Source of the DNA: Magnaporthiopsis rhizophila
Taxonomy: Eukaryota > Ascomycota > Sordariomycetes > Magnaporthales > Magnaporthaceae
NCBI GenBank assembly: GCA_003049465.1
Contig: PYSS01000005.1
Span: forward strand, 1-10,042
Length of the DNA stretch: 10,042 nucleotides
Reading direction: 5' to 3'
Shown here: positions 1-8,388 of the stretch, one piece after another
Numbering within the stretch: the first letter of the stretch is position 1
How the letters are laid out: each line of letters opens with the position of its first letter
Notes under the pieces: generated by a model
What the model saw: the letters and a program-made list of their open reading frames with translations, nothing else
Database searches by the model: none
Told to the model about the DNA's origin: nothing
Made by a program: the position numbers and the translations under genes

Positions 1-2
1 AT

Positions 3-73
<71 letters not shown>

Positions 74-78
74 TCTAT

Positions 79-128
<50 letters not shown>
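1..128. repeat. (ATTT)n tetranucleotide microsatellite
   Basis: About 32 tandem ATTT units run from the first base, with a single T-to-C change making one ATCT unit at 73-76. The tract runs straight into a short T run and then eight A residues (from 131). The true left boundary is not visible because the repeat continues to the window edge. Confidence 0.98.
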
Positions 129-131
<3 letters not shown>

Positions 132-1695
132 AAAAAAAGAAAGCAACGGCAATTAATTTCCATTTCATTATGTAAAAGTGATTATTTCTTTTTTCTTACA
201 TGAATCCCAGCCGCTTTCCGGTTCAAATCGACAAGGTTGTCAGGTATGCCAGCTGAAAGCGGTTTACATCCCGCAGTCGTGCTTTCGTCCCGTGTGGGCG
301 CGCGTGTGTTGTGTCCTTGCACAAATTAACGCAAGGGTTTAAACGGTTCGCTGTCCGAATGGGGAAAACATTTTGCAAGAAACAAAAAGTGAAAACAGCT
401 TCTTGTCCGCGCGGCGTTTTGTGAGGAAAAGCTTTGACCACGTTCGCTTCTTTCTCCCACACACAAATCACAAACCCTCCCGCGCAGTTGCGAGCGCCAG
501 ACCTTTCTTTTCTAGGCACGAGCCACTCTCTATCTCTGGCGGCTTTTGCGGCTCCCTTTTTCTAGCTGACTGACAAACTTGACAAGGCTGTGCTGGTGTG
601 TGCTCTGACGCTTGGTTGCTACATACAACGCTCTGCTCATCTTGCGAACCTACGCGGGCAAAAAAAAAACAAAAAACCCATTGGGTGAGGCAAACTTTCA
701 AAATCCTCGCGTGCGCGCGCGTCGCGCAGATACGCGCGCATCCGAGGACCAAACAAGCAACAAACGAGCAAAAGCCCGAATCGGTCCGATCCTACATCAT
801 GACTACCACCTGCCTACGCATACGTACGGACAGGAAGTAAAAAAAAGGGGAATTAGAAATAATAATAAAATGAAATGAAATGAGAATAAAAAACCGTCTC
901 TTCCCAAAGCCAAGCTGTCGGGCAGTTCTTATACGCGTGTCCTTTTGCCTAATCCGGCTAGCCTAGCCGAACTGCTTGTCCCTTCTCGGGAAACCACGGA
1001 CAGACATGGCATTGGAAGCTCTGAACTAGAAAACAAGTGCTTGGGATCATGATCATCCGTGATGACTTCCAGCCAAAATTTTAGGTAAGGTAGGTTTACA
1101 AGTACCTTTCGCACTCAAGGCACATGCACGACCTATTGAAGCTCTCCCCGGACACGAGGCTGTGCCGCGTTGCGCTGGCTGCAAACCCTTTCCGGCTACA
1201 TCCCCTCCTCCCTCCCGTCCCGAGTCGGACAAAATGTCAACGGCTAATTATTGCCATGCTGATCACGTGGCCCATGGTAAACTATCATCCTTCTCACTGT
1301 GTCGCCTTGCGAAAAGCTTCTTCCATCATTTACAATGCCTGCCCCCTTGCTTGAAATCCCCACCAGTTTTCCCCCAGTTCATGTTCAAAACAAACAGAGA
1401 TACGCGCGCATCACAGACCGCTCGCTTCTCCTGTTCCATTCCTGGTGCCCATGCTTCTCCCGATTTGAATTCCCGTGCTCTGCTGCCGACTGTAATAGAA
1501 CGAACCCCTGCCCGTCCACGCCCCGCGTCCACGTCCTTGACCGAGCCTTCTGCAAACAATTCGCCACTGTGCAGTCAGACCCAACAGCCGAGAGCCTCAC
1601 GTGTCAAGCGAACCAGACTTCCGCCTTCCCGAGGACAAGCGCAACGGTCGTGGCCGGACCATCGGAGCCTCCGATAAGGCCGAGCACCAAAAAAA

Positions 1696-1714
1696 ACACA
1701 CACACACACACACA
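1696..1714. repeat. (AC)n dinucleotide microsatellite
   Basis: A short run of about nine AC units follows a run of A residues. It is simple sequence in a non-coding stretch. Confidence 0.9.
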
Positions 1715-2078
1715 TCTACACTGAATGGGCGGTCCTCGAAGCAAGTATTTTGCAAATTTGCAAATAAAGCTGTAAAAAAGGCAGGATATCGGCCAAGGAA
1801 CAAGAAGTGAGAAATAACAAAGAAATGGTTAGGACGAAAGAGCTGATGGGGAACCTTGAAGAGAATAAAAGAAAATGAAGAAAAAAAGCACGTTGCGCAA
1901 AAAAAAAACACCAGTTAGCCAATCCAGCTAGGTACCGTTGCCATTCAAGTTCTTTAAAGTTAAATATGGCATAAAATAAACCGTGTGGTTAAGATCGGGG
2001 GAAAGTATGGGTTAGATAGGTCAGTAGGGAGAAAGATGCCTGCGCCTGAAAAGAAAAGTGATGCCTCGCGTCGTAACT

Positions 2079-2084
2079 TTTATT
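2079..2084 (-). terminator. Candidate polyadenylation signal of ras2 (AATAAA)
   Basis: The minus strand reads AATAAA here, about 430 nt past the Ras stop codon, which is within the range of filamentous-fungal 3' UTRs. Fungal poly(A) signals are degenerate and this hexamer can occur by chance in A/T-rich stretches, so the assignment rests on position and hexamer only. Confidence 0.25.
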
Positions 2085-2517
2085 GGGGGGTTCTTTTTTG
2101 TGGTATCGTACGCATTCGTCGCTGGCTTGTCAAGGCCAAAAAATCTCGCCTCCGGCCGTGGATGGGTCCGAGGAACAAGTGGATTGTTCCAAAGTCAAAA
2201 GACGCGCGAAGACCAAGACGAATTCGAGCATCTCGCCCGGTTCCATTTCTCGTGAAGAGAGGATATAGGAGGAAATGCTGGACAAATCGGGAGGAGACAT
2301 GAAAAAAAAAATCGAAGCATGGCTTCATCCCTTCCCAGGTTATCTGCCTCAACACGAATGCGAACAGAGTAGACGTGCCCACGAGCAGAGCGCCATTTCA
2401 AGGTCCCACTGTCGCCCACGGGGACGGACAGGTGTTCCCGTCCCACGAGAAGAATGGGCAGACTGAGGCGAAGCGGCGTGTTTTGAGTCATAATGCGCTA
2501 GCGAGATGTTGCTTGCT

Positions 2518-3654
2518 TCACAGAATGACACACTTGATGGCCTGCTTTTTTGGCTTGTTGTCCTTGCCCCGGGAACTGCCCTTATCGTAGCTGTCATAGC
2601 GGTTGCTCTTGGAGGTGTCGTTGGTCTTGGTGCGTCCGCCGCCGGGCATAGGCGGGCGGGCGGCCTGCTGGCGTTGCCGGCGCAGGATCCTGACGACATC
2701 GTAAAATGCCTTCTCGACGTTTATGCAGTTCTTGGCCGATGCCTCGACGAACTCGCAGCCCAGTTCGCGGGCGAGGGCGTGGCCTTCTTGAGTCGATACC
2801 TCACGCTCCGTCACGCGATCGCTCTTGTTCCCCACCAGCATTATCGGCACCGGCGTCTGTACGTTGGGGTTGGAGAGTGGCGAGCCGGGGTACGAGGGGG
2901 ACGAGGCGCACGACTCTTTTACCCTTTGGATCTGGTGGTGGAACCTCTTGATGCGTGAGAAGGACGATCGTGACGAGATGCTGTATACCAAGACGAAGCC
3001 CTCGCCATCCCTTATCCACTGGTCCCGCAGTGCCGTGTACTCCTCCTGACCGGCTGTGTCGAGCACCTCGAGCATGCAGGCTTGGTCGTCTATCACAACC
3101 TGTTTTCGATACGAGTCCTCAATCGTCGGGTCGTACTGTATGGGTTTCAGTCGCAAGGTCAGCCGCTACGATTGTGTAGCAAACAATAGCCGCGTCGGTA
3201 GCGGCAAGCATGTCGGACATGACAGAGAGAGGGGGGTGGACGGCTGGGAAGTGGAGTGACCAGAGCAGTTCGAGGGGTAGATTGAGGCCAGAGCTAGAAA
3301 TTTCTTTGGTTTCCTTTGTCGCGGCAGCATGGGTGGCAATTGCTTTCGTCTTCTCGAGAGTTTAAAGGAGCTTGTGAAATGTGGAAGAATGGGGCGAGTC
3401 CATCGAGGTTGATAATTTCACCGTTGGTGCTGTGGCAGCTTCGAGGGAATGTGGCGAAAGCAGAAGAGCGATAGAAAAAGAGAACAACGGGAAGATAGAG
3501 GGGAATGGTGATGAAGAAAGATAAGACCAAGAGATTATTGCCGACTTACCGTTTCGACGAAGTGTTGTAGACATAATTGGATAGTTAGAGCGGTCTTGCC
3601 AACACCTCCATCCCCTAGGACTACCAGCTTGTGAAGCTGCAACCTTCCAGTCAT
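2518..3654 (-). CDS. ras2: Ras2/RasB-type small GTPase, two exons, complete
   Basis: Exon 1 is 3654-3550 (35 codons) and exon 2 is 3135-2518, joined by a phase-0 intron to give 240 residues. The start is the ATG at 3654: it gives the conserved fungal N-terminus MTGRLQLHKLVVLGDGGVGKT, and no in-frame ATG lies between it and the upstream stop near 3805. Visible motifs are the P-loop GDGGVGKT (14-21, glycines unmutated), switch I YDPTIEDSY (36-44, effector threonine T39), DTAGQEE (61-67, with catalytic Q65), NKSD (138-141), SAK (168-170), a basic tail (K229, K231, K232, K236) and the CAAX box CVIL (237-240). An approximately 18-residue Ser/Pro-rich insertion (about 109-130) and the 'LHKLVVLGDGG' start separate it from Ras1/RasA. 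Family knowledge: a membrane-bound GTP/GDP switch acting on MAPK and cAMP signalling, hyphal growth, and development. The terminal Leu predicts geranylgeranylation. Orthologues include Neurospora ras-2 and Aspergillus rasB. Confidence 0.94.
3136..3549 (-). other. Intron of ras2 (414 nt)
   Basis: On the minus strand the donor is ACG|GTAAGT (exon end 3550) and the acceptor is TACAG|TAC (exon start 3135). A CTGAC branch-point motif lies at 3162-3158, about 23 nt before the acceptor. Splicing joins ...HFVET to YDPTIEDSY exactly as in Ras proteins, so both boundaries are well supported. The length is several times the 50-100 nt usual for Pezizomycotina introns. Confidence 0.92.
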
Positions 3655-4400
3655 TGCGAATCCGAGAGGAACCTGTCTTATCGAGGCAATGCAATTGCTG
3701 AAAAGCGAAAGGCGTCAAGATAGAGCGGGGAGAGAGGGCGTGTGTATGTATGTGCGAAGGATGGTGCTCAGTAGTTGATCTGCCGACGAGATAGGGAGCT
3801 GTGTTTAGGGAGGCGGCGGAGCCGGGTCGGGTAAGCGAGTCGTCTCGAGCAGCGATGCGAGCTGTGCGCCTGTCCGGTGGCGTTGCGGCAGGATGTTGCG
3901 TCCTCGTCGGCAGCAGCGGTGTTGATCGATTGACAGACTCGATAGACAAGTCGCCAGTGAACAACACGATGCGGGTGAAGGAGTCGGGAGGGCAGGCCGG
4001 TCGATGGCCAGCAGGCGGGAGGGATCAGGTGGGCTGGGCGTGTTGGAGCGAGGACCAGCTCCCGGCTTGGACGGCGGCAGCAGCACAGAGCGGGCAGAAA
4101 CAGAAAAGGGGGGAATGATGACGAAAGCGTATGTGAAATGCGAGGGTCGGTTGGCAGGTTTGCGGCGCTTAGAGTTGTTGGTTGGAAAAGCTGGGAAAAA
4201 GCAGGGCTAGCGACGCAAGGCGATATGCTTGTGTTTGTGTGTGCCAACAAGAAGAAAAAAGAGGACGGACCGGGACGAGTGGTGCTGTTGTCGTGGTTAT
4301 GGTGGTGGGAGGTGGTGGAGGAGGCAGCAGGCGATTGATGAGGAAGTGTGGAGTGTCGAGCATCCGGCCCAATTGTGATTTGATTTGCGTAGAGGAATGA
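3655..4400 (-). promoter_or_regulatory. Pyrimidine-rich leader and promoter region of ras2
   Basis: The minus strand upstream of the Ras start codon is strongly C/T-rich, with CT-rich blocks close to the ATG (about 3670-3740) and further up (about 4070-4120 and 4290-4330). CT-rich tracts near the transcription start are common in filamentous-fungal promoters. The sequence before the ATG has a purine (G) at -3. No clear TATA box faces the gene. A 'TTTTCAG' at about 3700 could be the acceptor of a 5' UTR intron, but I found no convincing donor for it. The transcription start cannot be placed from sequence alone. Confidence 0.4.
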
Positions 4401-5998
4401 GAGGGAGGGCCTTGTGGCATGGGAATACGGACCCGCCCTTGCACACGCACCCTGCATTGAGCTTCGCTGGTGGCGGGCTCCTGACAGTGCACGCCTAGCA
4501 GACGTGCACCAGCGGGTAGCGGGCCAAAGAGCGAGCGGGCCAAGCAATAAGAATGCCCGGCCAATGGGAACGGGCACTGTGGGCGAACGAGTGGGCGTGC
4601 GACATGAAGCGAGCACCGCAGCGAGCCTGATCGGCTGCACCCCATCGACGAGGGCACTTGCAAGGAGCTGCCAGAGCCCGCCGCGCGGAGGACGGCAGGT
4701 GGTTCCAGGGCCAGTGTGCAGAGACCCACTGTGGCACTGTGCTCCAGGAGACCGGCAAAGCACCTCCATCTTTTTTTTGTCCAAGGGAGCGAGAGTCGGG
4801 TTCGGGCGGATTGAAGGCCCATGCATGCATGTCGCCTATGGTAGCACCGATGGGACATCCCACACGAAAGCTGGTCAGATACTTTGGCTCCTTGGATTTT
4901 CTCGGTACGCGCACACGCACGCCTTTCGCTTTCGTACCCTCCGTCTCTGGTCGACGACGCCGCCCTAAGGTACCTACCTACACCTATCTACCCACATGCA
5001 CCCAGCTCTCTAAATCTTTTAGCTCGGAGAGAGGTGTCCACACCCACCCACCTGGTCGCCCTAGCATTAGGTAGTAGGTCACGCAGGTCTGTCTAGGAGG
5101 GATATCCCTATCATACCCGCGCGAACGAGATAATAGCATTGATCCGGATCGCGAATCAGAGGCCGCTGCCGCGGGCCAGCTTTCCAACCCAACCATAGGC
5201 TTGAAGCCCGTCCCGTGGCCCGGGCAGTGCCCCAATGCCTTGGGCGGCCTCGATCAGGCCGCAAACGGCCCCGTCTGGAGGGCAGGCTGCATAGGCCGTG
5301 GGTACCGAGGTGGTATCTAAGGATATGAGGGTACCTCGTCCATGCTACCCTTCCCTCGTCGTCCATGTGCCTCTGGCAGGTAGGGTACGTCTGAATGAGG
5401 CAAGCGGCCGTTGTAGTAACCGGTCAGTGTGGGTGGGCTCCCACCATTGGAATCGGAAATGGGAGGGGGAGTGCAGACCCCAAGGAGCCAAGCAAACCTG
5501 CCATGGTGCCGTCGAGGCTCGCATTGACGTAGCATCTCAGTAAATCCCAAATCCCACCGTCACAGCGTTTTTTGTTTCTTTGATGACGGTTTTTTTTTTT
5601 TTTTTTTCTTTTTCCCCTTCCATGCCAAATGCAAGCAGCAGCTGCCTGGGGTATAGTATTGCCGTTACCTACAATTAATGGGCCTGTCCACTGTACCTAC
5701 AACGTTCCGTGCCGCAGCAAGTCCCGTACGCTCCGCTGGGGTGGCGGTTGCCAAGGCTACACGTCGGAGCACGGAAAAGCGTGCCTGGCAAAGGTACCAA
5801 CCAGACAGGCCCGATGCTGTGGCCCCACCCTACCTGGGTACCACCTAGTACCTAACGCAAGCGTGATCTGGACCACACGTTCCAGGTTTCGTTTCTTTCT
5901 GCTTTCTCCAGTTTTCCTTTTGTTTTTTCCTCCTGCTTTTCTTGTCGTTCCTATTTGATTTTTCTTTTCGCTTGTATCATCAGAGCTCGGGATGCAAA
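4401..5998. other. Intergenic region with no recognisable gene
   Basis: No open frame here shows a known domain or a credible fungal gene structure. The stretch contains two blocks of GTACCTA-type motifs, an 18-base T run (5590-5607), a CATGCATGCATG run near 4821-4830, and a long pyrimidine-rich tract on the plus strand (about 5880-5985) that resembles the CT-rich tracts found upstream of fungal transcription starts and precedes the weak candidate frame at 5999. Confidence 0.5.
5590..5607. repeat. Poly(T) run of 18
   Basis: Eighteen consecutive T residues are followed by CTTTTTCCCC. No coding sequence adjoins it. Confidence 0.95.
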
Positions 5999-6178
5999 AT
6001 GGCGAGGCCAAAATGCGTAAAAGATTTCCCATGTGATTGGGCTGGGTGGGAGCTTGCAGAGGTTCAGCGAGCACAGACACAGGCGGCATCAGTCGAGGCC
6101 ATGCGACCGGACCCTAATGGCGGGCACCCTCCGGCACCCGTCTGGTTGGGTGGCTGTGCACAGCCCATCGGCTCCTGA
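5999..6178 (+). CDS. Weak candidate small protein, 59 codons, unknown
   Basis: The frame starts MARPKCVKDF and ends GGCAQPIGS before a TGA. The reasons to list it are an almost ideal fungal start context (CAAAATGGC) and the plus-strand pyrimidine-rich tract just upstream (about 5880-5985), ending in a possible splice acceptor (ATCATCAG at 5976-5983). Three cysteines (residues 6, 12, 52) are present but there is no signal peptide, membrane segment or domain I recognise. An out-of-frame ATG at 5992 precedes it and would open a 14-codon frame, which argues against efficient use. It could be the first exon of a spliced gene, a chance frame, or part of a non-coding RNA. No neighbour supports a role. 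Confidence 0.15.
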   Translation: MARPKCVKDFPCDWAGWELAEVQRAQTQAASVEAMRPDPNGGHPPAPVWLGGCAQPIGS

Positions 6179-6531
6179 AGACAGCACAGGCCAGCGTACC
6201 GACGAAGTAAGGCAAACTAATTGGCAGCCAGCCAGCCAACCCGACAAATTGACAGACAATGGAAGGAAAGCAAAGCGCGGATTCAGGCCCGTGCCGGAAA
6301 TTCCCACATAACGGCGCACGCACTTGGACCGTGCGTCTGTCTACCCGCCCCAGCTTACAGAGCCTAGCTCGCCTAGGTACTGTACCTACAGTACGTACCA
6401 CTATGTACCTATCTACCTATGTACATACTATCCACCCCTCCCTTCCCGGTCGGCAGGCCGGGTCTTCTGCGCCGCGAGAATTGCTCCATAGAGGTTGTAT
6501 GGCCGGCCGCGCGAGGTGTGTGCGTGCACAG

Positions 6532-6558
6532 GTGCATGCATACCGAGGTAGCATGCAC
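6532..6558. repeat. Perfect 8-bp inverted repeat (hairpin)
   Basis: GTGCATGC at 6532-6539 is matched by GCATGCAC at 6551-6558 across an 11-base spacer. Each arm also contains the self-palindrome GCATGC. No T run follows it, and it lies in non-coding DNA. Confidence 0.7.
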
Positions 6559-7018
6559 TTTCTCCGAGTGCCAGCCTGGCAAAGCTGATTGGCAGGCTCG
6601 GTTCGCGCGCCTTGGCGGCTCCAAGCCCCAACGGACTGGGGCGTTCTCGTTTTTTTCTTGTCATGAACGCTGCCTGCTGCGCGTCCTTTTGGCGTCTCGA
6701 GCTGCGCGACTTAGCACTCACAACAGACCGGGGCCCTGGGAGTTTCTGGCTGGCTGGCGGTATCTGATCCGAGGGAGCGTACCGGCACAACGTGGAGGAC
6801 TAGCAGCTGGGCTAGGGGGCCTGGAGCCTGCGCCCCCGCAGAGCTCCCTCTTCCCCTCTTTCGGAGAAAGATAGTCGGGACACCTTGGGCGTCCCGAGGG
6901 CCTATCAATTCGTGGGGTTCTGTTCCGGCGGAATTGCGCCTTCAGGGGATGGAAGAGGTATGGCAAGGCTCCGGGGGCGTTATCTTCTTGATTGAGCAGA
7001 AGGGAACAAGAGAGAGAG

Positions 7019-7037
7019 AAAAAAAAAAAAAAAAAAA
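7019..7037. repeat. Poly(A) run of 19
   Basis: Nineteen consecutive A residues follow a GAGAGAGA stretch. It is simple sequence with no coding context. Confidence 0.95.
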
Positions 7038-7127
7038 GAACCGCCACCCCCCACACTAAAGTGCTCGGTAACCAGAGCAAGCGACCGAAGCATTCTTGCT
7101 TTTCTCCCTTCTCCCTTCTCCGAGTGC

Positions 7128-7158
7128 GAGAGGGAGAGAGAGTATGTGTGTGTGTGTG
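7128..7158. repeat. Compound GA/GT microsatellite
   Basis: A GAGAGGGAGAGAGAG purine stretch is followed after TAT by about seven GT units (7145-7158). Confidence 0.85.
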
Positions 7159-8242
7159 GAAACCGCCAGAACTACTGGGATGCGAGAGGCCGTTGGTGCC
7201 GTGCTTTTCGGACCTTCCATCGGGTTTCGCAAGCGCACAATTTAACTTTCCGCCTTCTCGGACAGCGCTGTGCGTTCCCCGTCGACCCTCGCGATAAGGA
7301 TCGTGGTCGCATCACGTCGAGAGAGCAGGGTCGTCAAGGGAAAAAGAAAAAAAAAAAAACACAGCCTGTTGCCCAGAACAGGATGCATGCATCGCTTTCG
7401 GTGACCTTGACTCTTACACGCAAAAAGACGTCGTTTCACTATCCATCATATCGGCGACTAGATCGCTCTGCGATACATACATGGTGGGTTTGGGACCACC
7501 CAAACGATGCGGGCCGGGCGGGGGCGGCTAAAGCATGAGTGCCTTTACTGGTCCAAGTGTTGGCTGGAAGCGAGGGACGGCCAACCTTCCTGCGCTCCCT
7601 TGCACGGGCTCCCAAGTCAAAGCGCCCTCTCTTTCCCCTCTGTGTATTCTCCTCTATCACTTACATCAACATTAGGTCAGGCTGGACGGATGAGTGGGTG
7701 TGACGAAACGGCAGTTCTAGTCGAGATGCGTTCCCTTCTCGTTTAATGGAAGATTAGAAAACCCACCCGGGCCTCCCGCTAGGACAATAAAGAACAATAA
7801 AGAACAAAACGAGTGTCCCTCCCCTTGTCAAAATCCGGTTCCGCATGCATGGCGCGGGCGAGGGAGGCTTATTTTTTCCCATGCTCCAACCATGGGACGA
7901 GACAAAGGGGAAAAAGAGAAAAGCTTGTGGCCATCGCACCAGGGGGGACGTACGATTTTCAGGGGTAAACTCGGCTGGTGAGGACGCGGTTGGCTCCCGA
8001 TGAGAAGCTGGCGACGGCAAAGGCCGGGTCTAGTTTTGTAGGTATATGACAGGTCACATCTTCGAAGGGCTATGGAAGGGGACAAATGAGGCCAGTCAGC
8101 CAGCCTATTAAAGTGCCCCCCACCATTCAAACGTCCTAACGGAAGTCTGATACATGGACCGTGGCGATGTTGCGCTAGCTTGGCAGTCCGGCCAGTCCCG
8201 AGTGTGGTAGGGCTGAATGACGGTTTCCAGCGATCGGAAATC

Positions 8243-8304
8243 GAAGGAGAAAAGAAGAAGAAGGAGAAAAAGAAGAAGAAGGAGAAGCAGAAGAAGAAAA
8301 AGGG
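8243..8304. repeat. Purine tract of GAA/GGA triplets
   Basis: About 60 bases of almost pure G+A on the plus strand (AAGAAG and AAGGAG units) are interrupted by one C at 8288. It begins roughly 85 bases beyond the stop codon of the minus-strand enzyme gene, so in that transcript it would be a CU-rich 3' UTR element. Such tracts are prone to length change and triplex formation. Confidence 0.85.
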
Positions 8305-8388
8305 ACAACAGCGAGGGGGTAAGGTAGGCCAGCCAGCCAGCAGGCCATAACGGCAGGCGATGCAAATCTAGATAGATACATGCAAGTC

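Larger units (their letters stand above)
129..2517. other. Non-coding region with no recognisable gene (includes 3' flank of ras2)
   Basis: Open frames on both strands here are short, overlap one another, are rich in translated simple sequence and match no family I know. The longest Met-started plus-strand frame (about 170 codons near 1162-1677) and a basic frame at 1985-2302 have no recognisable domain. Visible contents are an (AC)9 run at 1696-1714, several A-rich stretches between 840 and 920 and between 1860 and 1910, a TAGGTACC motif at 1929-1936, and a 15-base direct repeat at 728-742 and 1398-1412. The right-hand part must contain the 3' UTR of the minus-strand Ras gene, and possibly that of a gene lying to the left. 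Confidence 0.6.
4969..6425. repeat. Cluster of dispersed GTACCTA / TAGGTAC palindromic motifs
   Basis: Copies or near copies of GGTACC, GTACCTA or TAGGTAC occur at 4969-4980, 5301-5306, 5330-5336, 5693-5700, 5793-5798, 5831-5854, and densely at 6374-6425. The densest block includes TAGGTAC, one T, then GTACCTA (6374-6388), an almost perfect dyad. Similar motifs also appear at 1929-1936. They are not arranged as a tandem array and have no constant spacer, so this is a motif cluster and not a classical repeat. Short TACCTAGGTA-like sequences are, as far as I recall, frequent between genes in Sordariomycetes. Their function is unknown to me. Confidence 0.6.
6179..8388. other. Intergenic region with no recognisable gene
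   Basis: About 2.2 kb between the weak candidate frame and the stop codon of the PLP-enzyme gene. Reading frames are short and give low-complexity translations. Contents seen are GTACCTA motifs to 6425, a hairpin at 6532-6558, A and GA/GT runs between 7019 and 7158, two adjacent copies of AATAAAGAAC near 7786-7805, CCAGC-type triplet-plus repeats near 6228 and 8330, and a purine tract at 8243-8304. The right part should contain the 3' UTR of the minus-strand enzyme gene. Confidence 0.5.

Noticed and set aside
220..229. tRNA B-box-like sequence GGTTCAAATC
   Set aside because: The flanking bases do not form a T-stem and no A-box, acceptor stem or anticodon arm lies at the right distance.
1162..1724. 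Two overlapping plus-strand frames of 171 and 141 codons
   Set aside because: Translations are Pro/Ser/Thr-rich without any domain, one ends in translated CA repeats, and neither shows a fungal intron pattern or known family signature.
1985..2302. Basic plus-strand frame of 105 codons
   Set aside because: It relies on a non-ATG start, has no recognisable domain and lies opposite the probable ras2 3' UTR.
2506..3049. Plus-strand frames of up to 150 codons opposite ras2
   Set aside because: They are mirror frames of the Ras coding exon, whose conserved motifs clearly assign the minus strand.
3362..3967. 201-codon minus-strand frame across the ras2 start
   Set aside because: It reads exon 1 of ras2 in another frame and runs through the intron. 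No domain is visible.
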